This document shows, one piece after another, positions 17,384-26,089 of a stretch of DNA of 64,000 nucleotides (position 1 is its first letter; each line of letters starts with the position of its first letter). The notes below the pieces were generated by a model. That model did not search any database and was not told where the DNA came from. It saw only the letters and a list, made by a program, of their open reading frames with translations. A program made the translations under genes and the position numbers. Origin of the DNA: Reyranella sp. (lineage in GTDB: Bacteria > Pseudomonadota > Alphaproteobacteria > Reyranellales > Reyranellaceae); assembly GCA_029946105.1 (NCBI GenBank), contig JAQSDW010000018.1, forward strand, positions 1 through 64,000. Direction: 5' to 3'.

Positions 17384-18430
17384 GTGAACCTTTCAGCCGT
17401 CCTCCTTGCCATCGGCTCGGCCGTCCTGTTTGGCCTTGCCGCGCCCGTGGCGAAATTCCTGCTCGAAACCTCCGACCCCTGGATGCTCGCCGGCATCCTC
17501 TATTGTGGGGCGGGGCTCGGCTTGTTCGGGGTGCATGTCGTACTGCGGGGAATCGGCTCGTTGGCGGAGGCCCGGCTCACGCGCCGGGAACTGCCCTGGC
17601 TCGCGGCCGCCGTGATGTGCGGCGGCGTGCTGGGTCCCGGCCTTCTGCTTCTGGGCCTGGCGCGGGTCAGCGCCTCGGCCGCGTCGCTGCTCCTCACCCT
17701 CGAAGGGGTGCTGACGGCTCTCCTGGCGTGGTTCGTGTTCAAGGAGAATTTCGATCGCCGCATCGCGCTCGGAATGCTGAGCATCGTCGCGGGCGCGACC
17801 GTGCTCAACTGGCCGTCGGAGGCGACGGCGGATGATTTCATCGGGCCGGCTGCCATCGTCGGCGCCTGTTTTGCCTGGGCGCTCGACAACAACCTCACGC
17901 GCAAGGTCTCGCTTTCCGACCCTGTCCAGATCGCCATGATCAAAGGGCTCGTGGCCGGGCCGGTAAGCCTCGGCATCGGCCATCTGTCGGGCAGTGTCCT
18001 GCCGCCGCTTTCCACGATCGGCCTCGGGGCCGCGACGGGGTTTCTCGGCTATGGCGTCAGTCTGGTGCTGTTCGTGCTCGCGCTGCGCCACCTCGGAACG
18101 GCCCGAACCGGCGCCTATTATTCGATCGCGCCCTTCGTGGGTGCGGTCGTGTCGGTCTCCTTGTTCAGCGAGCCCGTCACATTTCAGCTGGTCTCGGCCG
18201 GCGCCTTGATGGCTTTCGGGGTCTGGCTGCATCTCAGCGAACGCCATGAGCATATCCACGAGCACACCGAATTTGCCCACGAACATCGTCATGTACACGA
18301 TGAGCATCATGACCATTCGCATGACGAGCCCGTCGACGCGGGCCGGGCGCATAGTCATTGGCATGCGCATACACCGCTCCGGCACGCTCATCCGCATACG
18401 CCGGACAGCCATCATCGACACTCGCATTGA
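17384..18430 (+). CDS. EamA/DMT-family transporter with histidine-rich C-terminal tail
   Basis: About 348 residues from GTG 17384, which has GGAGAG 7 bases upstream; ATG 17336 would add 16 residues before the first membrane helix. Ten hydrophobic segments form two EamA repeats. The last 65 residues are extremely His-rich with HEH, HDHSH and HSHWHAH runs, a tail type seen in metal-handling transporters. Export or import of a metal or metal complex is inferred from the tail. It is not obviously in an operon: 148 bases separate it from the previous gene. Confidence 0.75.
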   Translation: MNLSAVLLAIGSAVLFGLAAPVAKFLLETSDPWMLAGILYCGAGLGLFGVHVVLRGIGSLAEARLTRRELPWLAAAVMCGGVLGPGLLLLGLARVSASAASLLLTLEGVLTALLAWFVFKENFDRRIALGMLSIVAGATVLNWPSEATADDFIGPAAIVGACFAWALDNNLTRKVSLSDPVQIAMIKGLVAGPVSLGIGHLSGSVLPPLSTIGLGAATGFLGYGVSLVLFVLALRHLGTARTGAYYSIAPFVGAVVSVSLFSEPVTFQLVSAGALMAFGVWLHLSERHEHIHEHTEFAHEHRHVHDEHHDHSHDEPVDAGRAHSHWHAHTPLRHAHPHTPDSHHRHSH

Positions 18431-18488
18431 TGTTGATTTGGCCGCGTTGAGAGATCGCCAACCACCCATTGCGCTGCCAGACCGACGG

Positions 18489-18507
18489 TGCTGGCACAAT
18501 GCCAGCA
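18489..18507. repeat. perfect 8-bp inverted repeat
   Basis: TGCTGGCA (18489-18496) and TGCCAGCA (18500-18507) are separated by CAA. It can fold as a very tight hairpin or serve as a protein-binding palindrome. No T-run follows on either strand, so a simple terminator is unlikely. Confidence 0.6.
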
Positions 18508-18530
18508 AACAGAAAGCAGCCAACAAAATT

Positions 18531-18605
18531 TGCCAGGTTCAGCAGGTTCTGGCATGATTTTCATATAGGCTGGTGCAGGACTGCGCCGGCCTTTTCCATG
18601 TCTGG
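18531..18605. repeat. copy A of a 75-bp structured intergenic element
   Basis: It shares a near-exact 5' block (TGCCAGGTTCAGCAGG) and a 3' block (GCGCCGGCCTTTTCCATGT) with 50719-50794, with similar AT-rich spacing between. The two hairpins (GGTGC/GCGCC and CCGG/CTGG) keep pairing through G-T wobbles where copy B has full pairs, which suggests selection on structure. Confidence 0.55.
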
Positions 18606-18978
18606 AAACCTACATTCGGCAAGACCGACCCGCCGCCGGCGGGACAACCCCGTTTGGGGGCAAGGTGTAGCCGCCACGGATCCTCACCCGTGGACACAGT
18701 CCCAACAACAACCCCGTCTCAACCGTGCGCCAGATAACGCCGCCGGAACAGACACTTGACGATGCCTGACGCACAGGAACGTCGGGGCGTGTGCAGGTCG
18801 AACCGCCGGAGAAGGGCGGAAAAGCTTATGGAATCGGGCTTTTGGACAGGCCGCGCACAGGTTCTGCACAACATTTGTCTCATTCAGATGTGCGCCTGTG
18901 CGGGCGTAAAACCTTGAACGGATTGGCTTTCCGACGTGCGGAGAGCCCGGTTTACGCGACCCGTTCGCCGAAGCGCTT

Positions 18979-19815
18979 TTAATGCGCCATCAGCACGGGC
19001 GCGGTCATGCTGCCGAGCAGGGTGCGGCTGGCGCCGCCCAGCACCATCTCGCGCAGCCGCGAGTGGCCGTAGAGGCCCATGACGATCAGGTCGACGGCGT
19101 GATCGGCGGCGCGCGACAGGATCGTGGCACCGACGTCGTCGTTGGCTGCCGTGTCGCGCTGGACCGTGACCTTCACGCCGTGGCGCGCAAGCCAGGCCGC
19201 GGCGTCGGCCCCCGGCTCGGCGCCATGGCCGTCGGGTGTGGACTTCGCGTCGATCACCAGGACGATCACCTTGGTGGCGCTCTTCAGGAAGGGCAGGGCT
19301 TCGGACGCGGCGTGCGCGGCCTCGCGGCTCGCGTTCCAGCACAGCAGGACCGTCTTGCCGGGCGCCGAGGTGACGCCGATGTGCGGCACGACGAGGACCG
19401 GCCGACCGCTGGTGAGGGCCACGGCCTCGGGCAGGTCGGTGGGCGTGGGCAGGCTGCTGTCGGGATCGGTCTGGCCGAGCACGAGGAGGTCGGCATAGCG
19501 GGCCTGCACGGCCAACTCGCTGTCGACGAAGCCGTCGACGACGCGCCAGTCGGTCGAGAGGTGCCGGCCCTTGGCAGCCTTCTCGAAGGCGGCCAGGGCG
19601 GTGGCCTGGTCGGCCTTCACGCTCGCATCGTAGGACTTGAAGAAATCGTCCATCGGAAAGCCGCCGTCGAAGAAGACCGGTGTCTGGAAGGGCGGGCGGG
19701 CGTGGAAGCCGACGAGGTGCGCGCCGTGCTGCTGCGCCAGTTCCGCGGCGACGCCCAGCCGGTGGGCCACGTTCTTGGCGGCATCGCAATGAACCAGAAT
19801 GGTCTTGTAGGCCAT
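18979..19815 (-). CDS. tandem-domain universal stress protein
   Basis: 278 residues with two UspA-type domains. The first begins KTILVHCDAA; the second begins TVLLCWNASREAA and carries the ATP-site pattern GLYGHSRLREMVLGGASR-TLL near residues 248-268. The first domain lacks a complete nucleotide loop. These cytoplasmic proteins support survival under stress; the precise role is unknown. GGAGG before the ATG at 19815 supports the start. It lies downstream of and in line with the hypothetical gene at 19906-20283. Confidence 0.85.
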   Translation of the reverse strand: MAYKTILVHCDAAKNVAHRLGVAAELAQQHGAHLVGFHARPPFQTPVFFDGGFPMDDFFKSYDASVKADQATALAAFEKAAKGRHLSTDWRVVDGFVDSELAVQARYADLLVLGQTDPDSSLPTPTDLPEAVALTSGRPVLVVPHIGVTSAPGKTVLLCWNASREAAHAASEALPFLKSATKVIVLVIDAKSTPDGHGAEPGADAAAWLARHGVKVTVQRDTAANDDVGATILSRAADHAVDLIVMGLYGHSRLREMVLGGASRTLLGSMTAPVLMAH

Positions 19816-19905
19816 GGCTACCTCCTGAGGATCGTTGTCGAAGACATGTCACGCCGATCTGTCGATGACCTTACTCGGCCCCGGCCGGCCGGCAGGCCGC
19901 CTCGA

Positions 19906-20283
19906 TCAGGTCGTAGTCACGGCGGCGCGGACGTCGACCACCTTGAAGGGGCGTGTCCCGCCGTCGTGCTCGGTCACCGAGACGTATTCGCCCTGGCGGA
20001 AGACATGCTTGTCGAAGCGGAAGATCGGCTCGTCGTCGTCATCGCCGGGGGCATAGGAAAACGCCCACTTGCCGTCGCGGCGATGGATGAGCCTTCCGTG
20101 TTCCTCCTCGGCGCCGGCCCAGAAGCGGCGGACGGTGCAGGCGTCCCGGGCCTTGGACCAGTCGGCGGCGACCAGATGGCCGCCGGTATCGAGCGGCGCC
20201 ACGAACTCGTATCCGTGCCGGTTGCTGCCGTCGGGATGGTCCGGTGTGCGGGCCAGTTCCAGTCGAATACGCTTGAGGGACAT
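19906..20283 (-). CDS. conserved hypothetical protein
   Basis: 125-residue soluble protein with a strong ribosome site (GGAGG before ATG 20283). It starts MSLKRIRLELARTPDHPDGS-HGYEF and contains an acidic DDDDEP stretch and an FRFDKHVF-GEYVSV strand region. No signal peptide or membrane segment. I recall similar short proteins in alphaproteobacteria but no named function. It is 90 bases upstream of the universal stress gene on the same strand; a shared stress or redox regulon is only a guess. Confidence 0.6.
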   Translation of the reverse strand: MSLKRIRLELARTPDHPDGSNRHGYEFVAPLDTGGHLVAADWSKARDACTVRRFWAGAEEEHGRLIHRRDGKWAFSYAPGDDDDEPIFRFDKHVFRQGEYVSVTEHDGGTRPFKVVDVRAAVTTT

Positions 20284-20382
20284 GTATTACCTCCAAGGCT
20301 TAACAATGGCGGCGCCATCGTAGTCGCGCTTTGACCCGGATCAAACGTCCGGGCACCCCTGAAGGTGCCGCCCAAGCGGCCT

Positions 20383-21375
20383 TTATTGCGGTTCGATCCT
20401 GGCGATCTTGACGTATTCGGCCCATTTGGCGCGCTCGTCGCGGTCCTGCTGGGCACACTGCGCGAGCGTCAGCGCCCGGACCGTGAGGGCGAATTCGTCG
20501 GTCAGGCGCTTGTTGATCTCGGGCGCGGTGAGCGCCTCGTTGATCAGTGTGTTCAGCCGCTCCTGGATCGGCTGTGGCGTGGCCTTGGGCACGGCGATGG
20601 CGAGGAAGCCAGTGCTGGTGAAACCGGGAAAGGACTCGGCCAGGGTCGGCAGGTCGGGATAGAGCGGGCTGCGCGCCGGCAGGGTGAGGGCGAGCGGTCG
20701 CGCCTTGTTGGCCACGACCTGGCCGCGGCCGGCGGTGAGGTCGACGAACATGAACTGGATGGCGCCCGAATAGAGGTCGGTCCAGGCGTTGCCGATCGCC
20801 TTGTAGGCCACGCCCTGCCATTCGACATCGGCGCGCTTGCCCAGTACCTCGGCCGGCACCTGCGAGCTCGCATTGAAATAGCCGAAGTTCAGTTTGCCCG
20901 GGTTGCCGCGGGCATAGATCAGCAGGTCGGTCAGCGTCTTGTGCGGGCTGTCGGCCGGCACGACGAGGAAGGCGCCGCTCGAGCCGATGATGCCGACGAC
21001 GGTGAAGTCCTTCTCCGGGTCGTAGCCCGGGTTCTTGTACATGTGGATGTTGGCGGCGTTGGTCGAGGTCGTGGCCAGCATCAGCGTGTAGCCGTCGGGC
21101 GCCGCCGCCTTCACCGAGAGCGCGCCCACGATGCCGTTGGCGCCGGGCTTGTTCTCGACGATGAAGGGCTGGCCGGTCTTGTCCTCGATGTACTTGCCGA
21201 CCAGGCGGGCGGTGATGTCGCCCGAGCCGCCTGGCGCGAAGGGCACGATGATGCGGATCGCCTTTGTCGGGAAGGTTTCGGTCTGCGCGAGGGCGAGCGC
21301 CGGCGCAGCGAAGGTGGCCAGGGCGGGGACAGCCAGAAGACGGCGGCGAGACAGCGACATGCGGAATGTGTTCAT
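20383..21375 (-). CDS. TctC/Bug-type solute-binding protein
   Basis: 330-residue periplasmic binding protein of the tripartite tricarboxylate transporter family. The N-terminus has a twin-arginine-like SRRRLL and a signal core ending ALA-QTETFP. The typical family motifs follow: IRIIVPFAPGG (ligand carboxylate loop), then RPGANG-like KPGANGIVGA, and the AKATPQPIQERLN end region. No TctA or TctB membrane gene is adjacent, as is common for the expanded orphan Bug families. It is divergent from the CoA-transferase at 21442, a frequent pairing in this group of bacteria, suggesting an organic acid that is then activated as CoA ester (inference). Confidence 0.88.
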   Translation of the reverse strand: MNTFRMSLSRRRLLAVPALATFAAPALALAQTETFPTKAIRIIVPFAPGGSGDITARLVGKYIEDKTGQPFIVENKPGANGIVGALSVKAAAPDGYTLMLATTSTNAANIHMYKNPGYDPEKDFTVVGIIGSSGAFLVVPADSPHKTLTDLLIYARGNPGKLNFGYFNASSQVPAEVLGKRADVEWQGVAYKAIGNAWTDLYSGAIQFMFVDLTAGRGQVVANKARPLALTLPARSPLYPDLPTLAESFPGFTSTGFLAIAVPKATPQPIQERLNTLINEALTAPEINKRLTDEFALTVRALTLAQCAQQDRDERAKWAEYVKIARIEPQ

Positions 21376-21441
21376 GGCGGCGGACTCTAGCGCATATGCA
21401 GCGCATGGACAGCGCGCTGCCTGCAGCCCTACCTTGCAGTC

Positions 21442-22650
21442 ATGGCAACATCAGGTCGGCCGCCGCTCGACGGCATTCGCGTCATCGATTTCTCCCGCGT
21501 GATCGCGGGGCCCATGTGCACCCAGATGCTCTCCGATATGGGCGCCGAGGTGATCAAGATCGAAAACCCCGACGGCGGCGATGACACGCGCAAGGGCGCC
21601 GGCCCGCGCGCTGGCGGCGAGCAGGGCGAGAGCCACTTTTTCATGACCTACAACAGGGGCAAGAAGAGCGTCGCCCTCGATTTCACCAAGCCCGATGGCC
21701 AGGCGATCGTGCACAAGTTGCTCGAAAAGGCCGACGTCATGCTGGAGAATTTCCGGCCGGGCGTGCTCAAGAAGTACGGCCTCGACTACGCCAGCCTGTC
21801 GAAGAAATACCCGAAGCTGATCTACCTCTCGATCTCGGCCTATGGCCAGACTGGGCCCTTGTCGGACCGGCCGGGCTACGATCCGGTGCTGCAGGCCGAG
21901 TCGGGCATGATGAGCGTCAATGGCGAGGCCAACGGCGAGGGCCTGCGCCATGCCATCGCCATCGTCGACACCATGACGGCGATCCATTCGGCGGCGGCGG
22001 TCAATGCCGCCCTCTATGCCCGCCGCGATACCGGCAAGGGCCAGCAGATCGACCTCGCGCTCTACGACACGGCCCTGGTCTCGCTGGGCAACCTCGGCTC
22101 GTACTACCTGATAGGCGGCGACCAGCCCAAGCGGGCCGGCAACGGCCATTTCGCCTCGGCGCCCAACAGCTCGTTCGATACCTCGAACGGCAAGATCTAC
22201 ATGGCCGTCGCCAACCAGAAGCTGTTCGTCGACACCTGCAAGGCGATGGGCCATCCCGAATGGGCGACTGATCCGCGCTTTTCGACCATCGCCCAGCGCG
22301 TCGCCAACAAGCCCGAGCTGACGCGCCTGATGGAAGAGGTGCTGGTGACCGACACCAAGGAGAAGTGGACGCAGAAGCTGCGCCATCTGCCGGCCGGGCC
22401 GATCCGCACCATGAAGGAAGCGCTCGACGAGCCCGAGGTGAAGCGCCGCGGCATGCTCAAGACTTATAAGCACACCAGGGTCGGCGACGTGCCGTTGATC
22501 GGCTCGAACTACCACTTCTCCGACACGCCGGTCGACGACACGCGCCCGCCGCCGTCGCTGGGCGAGCACACCGACCAGGTGTTGCGTGAAGTGGCCGGCG
22601 TGAGCGACGCCGATCTGGCGGCGCTGCGCGGGAAAAAGATTATTGGCTGA
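21442..22650 (+). CDS. CaiB/BaiF class III CoA-transferase
   Basis: 402 residues, standard length. It begins with the family opening LDGIRVIDFSRVIAGP, then GADVIKIE-like GAEVIKIENPDGGDDTR, NRGKKSVALD, and the catalytic Asp in the HAIAIVDTMTAI segment. It transfers CoA between an acyl-CoA (often formyl, succinyl or acetyl) and an organic acid in the cytoplasm. The substrate is not predictable. It is divergent from a TctC-type binding protein. Its stop overlaps the convergent hydrolase by 11 bases. Confidence 0.9.
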   Translation: MATSGRPPLDGIRVIDFSRVIAGPMCTQMLSDMGAEVIKIENPDGGDDTRKGAGPRAGGEQGESHFFMTYNRGKKSVALDFTKPDGQAIVHKLLEKADVMLENFRPGVLKKYGLDYASLSKKYPKLIYLSISAYGQTGPLSDRPGYDPVLQAESGMMSVNGEANGEGLRHAIAIVDTMTAIHSAAAVNAALYARRDTGKGQQIDLALYDTALVSLGNLGSYYLIGGDQPKRAGNGHFASAPNSSFDTSNGKIYMAVANQKLFVDTCKAMGHPEWATDPRFSTIAQRVANKPELTRLMEEVLVTDTKEKWTQKLRHLPAGPIRTMKEALDEPEVKRRGMLKTYKHTRVGDVPLIGSNYHFSDTPVDDTRPPPSLGEHTDQVLREVAGVSDADLAALRGKKIIG

Positions 22651-23356
22651 TCCAGCGACGTAGAATCGCGTTGGTCTCCTCGGGCTTCTCCATCGAGATG
22701 AGATGCCCGCACGCCTCGATCACGATCAGCTCGCTGCCCTTGATCGCGGCGGTCATTTCTTCCGACAGGAACAGGGGTGTGGCGGTGTCGTCGCGGCCGC
22801 ACACCACGATGGTCGGGCATTTTATCTTCGGCAGGTCGGGCCGCCGATCGGCGCGGACCGCTGCCAGCTCTTCCTGGCGCTTATAAATCTCGACGCCGAT
22901 CTCGCCGCACATCGTCATCACCTCGTCGACCAGCGCCTTGTCGGGCAGTCGGTAGGCCGGGATGAAGCGCGACATTTGTAGGCCCAGGACCAGCTCGAAG
23001 TGGCCTTCCTCGGCCAGACGGATCCGGCCGCGGCGGACGGCGCGTTCGGTCTCGTTCTGGCTGCGCATGCCGGTATCGAGCAGCGCCAGCTTCGTCACAC
23101 GGTCTGCGGCGAGCTGCATGATCTCGACGGCCAGCATGCCCCCCAGCGACAGGCCGGCGAGGGCGAATTTCTCCGCCGGCATCTGCGAGATGCACCAGCG
23201 TGCCGCGCTCTCCCAGCTGTCCCAGATCGACAGCGGCCCCCGGCGCCAGTCGGGGACGACGATGTCGGCCGCATCGGCGAGCGCTGCCGTTTGCGGAGCG
23301 AACAGACGCGGTGAGCACAGCAGGCCGGGGATGAGCAGCAGGGGTGTCTTGGCCAT
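22640..23356 (-). CDS. alpha/beta-hydrolase
   Basis: 238 residues with the alpha/beta-hydrolase fold. It has an N-terminal LLLIPGLLCSPRLF oxyanion region, nucleophile elbow GLSLGG (Ser near 88), an Asp in VVCGRDDTATP and the catalytic His in EACGHLISMEKPE. It is cytoplasmic, with no signal. The substrate is unknown; relatives are annotated as esterases or lactonases. It is convergent with and slightly overlaps the CoA-transferase. Confidence 0.85.
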   Translation of the reverse strand: MAKTPLLLIPGLLCSPRLFAPQTAALADAADIVVPDWRRGPLSIWDSWESAARWCISQMPAEKFALAGLSLGGMLAVEIMQLAADRVTKLALLDTGMRSQNETERAVRRGRIRLAEEGHFELVLGLQMSRFIPAYRLPDKALVDEVMTMCGEIGVEIYKRQEELAAVRADRRPDLPKIKCPTIVVCGRDDTATPLFLSEEMTAAIKGSELIVIEACGHLISMEKPEETNAILRRWISQ

Positions 23357-23415
23357 TTGTTCCTCCAGGCGCGAGCGTAGCGCAGGCCGCTGTGCTGCGG
23401 TACCAATGGGAAGCC

Positions 23416-24555
23416 ATGGCAGCCACCGCTTCCGTCCGCGACATCCGCCTCGACCTGTTTCGCGGGCTGGCGCTGTGGTTCATTTTCCTCGACCACATTC
23501 CGACCAACATCGTGAGCTGGCTGACCGTGCGCAACTACGGCTTCAGCGACGCCACCGAGATCTTCGTCTACATCTCCGGCTATACTGCGGTGATCGCCTA
23601 CAGCCGCATGATGGAGCGCGAGGGTTGGACCCGGGCCGCCGCGCGCATCTACCGCCGCGTCTGGCAGCTCTATGTCGCCCACATCCTTCTTTTCGTGGCC
23701 TTCTCCGCCCAGATCGCCTGGGTCTCCATTGCGCGTGATACGCCGGCGCTGATCGAGGAGATGGAGCTTCTGGGACTGGGGCAGAATCCCTACCGCGCCA
23801 TCCTCGAAGCGGCCTTACTCAAGTTCCGTCCGGTCAACCTCGACGTGCTGCCACTCTACATCGTCCTGCTGGCGGTATTCCCGCTGGTCCTGCCGGCGGT
23901 CGTGCGCTGGCCGCTCGCCGTGGTCGCTGCTTCGCTCGCTCTTTACGCCGTGACCTGCCGCTACAACTGGAGTCTTCCGGCCTATCCCGACGAGAAGGTC
24001 TGGTACTTCAACCCGATGGCTTGGCAGGTCGTGTTCCACGCCGGGGCAGCCTGCGCCGTGCTCGGCCCGAAACTCTCTTGGCTGGATCGCTTCCGCCTAC
24101 CGCTGACGGTGCTTGCCGTCGCCTTCCTGGCTTTTTCGGCCTTCATTGCGCTCTCCTGGCACTACAATCCGCTGGAGCGGCTGGTGCCGGCCTGGGTGTC
24201 GCGGCAGATCTACCCGATCGACAAGACCAACATCGATATCCTGAGATTCCTGCATTTCCTGGCCATTGCCTGGCTGGTCCGGCTGCTGGTGCCGATCGAC
24301 GCACCCTTCCTGAAATGGCCGATCTGGCGGCCACTTCGCAGGTGCGGGGAGGCCTCGTTGCTCATATTCTGTATCGGAACCTTCCTGGCCCTGTCGGGTC
24401 AGGTGATCGTCGGCCAACACGAAGATTCGATTTTGTCACAGATTGTCGTGAGCATCGCGGGTATCGCGATCATGTCCTCGGCGGCCTATGTCGCGGCCTG
24501 GTTCAAAGCCGGCGAGACGGCGAGCGCGCCGCGTGCCGTCAGGGCGGCCAAATGA
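23416..24555 (+). CDS. opgC: OpgC-family membrane acyltransferase
   Basis: About 379 residues from ATG 23416; earlier starts lie in the preceding spacer. It has a conserved N-terminus RDIRLDLFRGLALWFIFLDHIP, the OpgC signature with the active-site-like RG and HxP features, and about ten membrane helices. E. coli/Brucella OpgC succinylates osmoregulated periplasmic glucans; here the acceptor is unknown. Its last four bases overlap the start of the exported SGNH hydrolase, so the two are translationally coupled and likely act on the same envelope glycan or lipid. Confidence 0.8.
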   Translation: MAATASVRDIRLDLFRGLALWFIFLDHIPTNIVSWLTVRNYGFSDATEIFVYISGYTAVIAYSRMMEREGWTRAAARIYRRVWQLYVAHILLFVAFSAQIAWVSIARDTPALIEEMELLGLGQNPYRAILEAALLKFRPVNLDVLPLYIVLLAVFPLVLPAVVRWPLAVVAASLALYAVTCRYNWSLPAYPDEKVWYFNPMAWQVVFHAGAACAVLGPKLSWLDRFRLPLTVLAVAFLAFSAFIALSWHYNPLERLVPAWVSRQIYPIDKTNIDILRFLHFLAIAWLVRLLVPIDAPFLKWPIWRPLRRCGEASLLIFCIGTFLALSGQVIVGQHEDSILSQIVVSIAGIAIMSSAAYVAAWFKAGETASAPRAVRAAK

Positions 24556-25292
24556 GAATTCTCTTCCTCTGGTTGGGCGTGGTGGCAGCATTTCTGGTGC
24601 CGGCGGCGGCATCGCCACAGTCGATGACCGCCTGTCGTGCCAAGCCCGAACTGCTGAAAATTGGCTCGACGCTGCCGGTCGCGCGCAAGGCGGTGGCTGA
24701 GCGCAAGCACCTCCGGATTATCGCGCTCGGTTCCTCGACGACCGCGGGCTACGGCGTGTCCAACCCGGCCTACGCCTATCCCATGCAGCTCCGCATCGGT
24801 CTCGAGAAGGCGCTACCCGGCATCGAAATCGAAGTGATCAACCGCGGCATCGGCGGGCAGGACGTGGAGGAGATGGCGGCCCGCATGCGCGTCGAGATGA
24901 TGTCCCATCCGCCTTCGCTGGTGATCTGGCAGACCGGCACCAATGCCGCGATGCGCCACATGCCGCTCGACCTGTTCGAGCAGCGGCTGCGCGACGGCAT
25001 CAAGCTCGGCCAGTCGCTCGGTGCCGATTTCGTGCTGATGAGCCTGCAGTACGCTCCGGCGGTTGTCGCGCTGTCGGACGAGGAAGTCTATGAGCGCATC
25101 ATGGCAAAGGTGGCGACGGATGTCGGTGCCGGCCTGTTCCGCCGCTATGACATCATGCGGAGTTGGTACGACGATGGCATGCCCTACGCGCAGTTCGTGC
25201 AACTCGACGGGCTGCATCTCAACGATTTTGGCCAGAAGTGCATTGGCAAGCTCCTGACCCAGTCGATCCTGGGTGCGCTGACTGGTCCCTAG
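24552..25292 (+). CDS. exported SGNH/GDSL-type hydrolase
   Basis: 246 residues from ATG 24552 in an ATGA overlap with the OpgC-like gene. Signal peptide MRILFLWLGVVAAFLVPAAA. SGNH blocks: ALGSSTTAGYG (nucleophile Ser), NRGIGGQD (Gly), GTNAA (Asn), and LDGLHLND with catalytic Asp/His. It probably removes or transfers acyl groups on a periplasmic glycan or lipid. The pairing with an OpgC-type acyltransferase suggests a modification cycle (inference). Confidence 0.85.
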   Translation: MRILFLWLGVVAAFLVPAAASPQSMTACRAKPELLKIGSTLPVARKAVAERKHLRIIALGSSTTAGYGVSNPAYAYPMQLRIGLEKALPGIEIEVINRGIGGQDVEEMAARMRVEMMSHPPSLVIWQTGTNAAMRHMPLDLFEQRLRDGIKLGQSLGADFVLMSLQYAPAVVALSDEEVYERIMAKVATDVGAGLFRRYDIMRSWYDDGMPYAQFVQLDGLHLNDFGQKCIGKLLTQSILGALTGP

Positions 25293-25309
25293 CCAAGCCG
25301 GAGACTGAC

Positions 25310-26086
25310 ATGCCACGCCGTTTCGTCGACCTCTCGATCTACCTCGAAAACGACGTGATCTCCGATCCGGTGCCGTTCGGCCCGAAGATCCAGTATCATA
25401 AGCACGAGAACACAGCGGCCCAGATCGCGAGCTTCTTCCCCGGCTTGAAGAAGGAAGATCTGCCCGATGGCGAGGGCTGGGCGGTCGAGAACGTCAATCT
25501 ATCGACCCACAACGGCACGCATCTCGACGCGCCCTATCACTTCCATTCGACGATGAACAAGGGCGAGCGCGCCATCACCATCGACGAGGTGCCGCTCGAA
25601 TGGTGCTTCCAGCCCGGCGTGAAGCTGGACTTCCGCGCGATGGACGATGGCCACGTCATCACTGCCAAGGAAGTCGACGACGAACTCAGGCGCATCGGCC
25701 ATGAACTGAAGCCGCTGGAGATCGTCGTGGTCAACACGCGCGCGGGTTCGCGCTACGGCAACAGCGACTATGTGAACTCGGGCTGTGGCATGGGCTACGA
25801 CGCCACCATGTACCTGCTGGAGCGCGGCATTCGCCTGACCGGCACCGACGCCTGGAGCTGGGATGCGCCGTTCTACTTCACCGCGCAGAAATGGGCGAAG
25901 GACCACGACCCATCGATCATCTGGGAAGGTCACAAGGCCGGCCGTGACATCGGCTATTGCCATCTTGAGAAGCTGCATAATCTCGAGGCGCTGCCGGGCG
26001 ACGGTTTCACGATCTCCTGCTTTCCGCACAAGATTCGCGGCGCCTCGGCGGGTTGGACGCGGGCCGTGGCGATCTTCGAGGAGTAG
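25310..26086 (+). CDS. cyclase-family metal-dependent hydrolase (kynurenine-formamidase-like)
   Basis: 258 residues from ATG 25310 with GGAG 6 bases upstream. It has the cyclase-family metal-binding motif HNGTHLDAPYHF (HxGTHxDxPxH), an early LSIYLEND, and a late GTDAW block. Members include arylformamidase and polyketide-type cyclases. The extended length and the WSWDAPFYF segment resemble uncharacterised cyclase proteins rather than true KynB. It sits 17 bases after the SGNH gene, but a functional link is unclear. Confidence 0.82.
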   Translation: MPRRFVDLSIYLENDVISDPVPFGPKIQYHKHENTAAQIASFFPGLKKEDLPDGEGWAVENVNLSTHNGTHLDAPYHFHSTMNKGERAITIDEVPLEWCFQPGVKLDFRAMDDGHVITAKEVDDELRRIGHELKPLEIVVVNTRAGSRYGNSDYVNSGCGMGYDATMYLLERGIRLTGTDAWSWDAPFYFTAQKWAKDHDPSIIWEGHKAGRDIGYCHLEKLHNLEALPGDGFTISCFPHKIRGASAGWTRAVAIFEE

Positions 26087-26089
26087 CGG

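Larger units (their letters stand above)
18431..18978. other. 548-base gene-free stretch with several inverted repeats
   Basis: I find no coding gene with proper codon bias here. It holds a perfect 8-bp inverted repeat (18489-18507), a 75-bp element also found at 50719-50794, and a CCACGG/CCGTGG inverted repeat near 18674-18695. The EamA transporter upstream and the universal stress gene converge on it, so terminators or a small RNA are possible. The structure-rich character is unusual for a plain spacer. Confidence 0.6.

Noticed and set aside
18489-18510. Sigma-54 promoter (TGGCAC) in the gene-free stretch, and a similar TGGCAC at 57018
   Set aside because: The -12 GC element is missing at the right distance in both; both are better explained as parts of inverted repeats.
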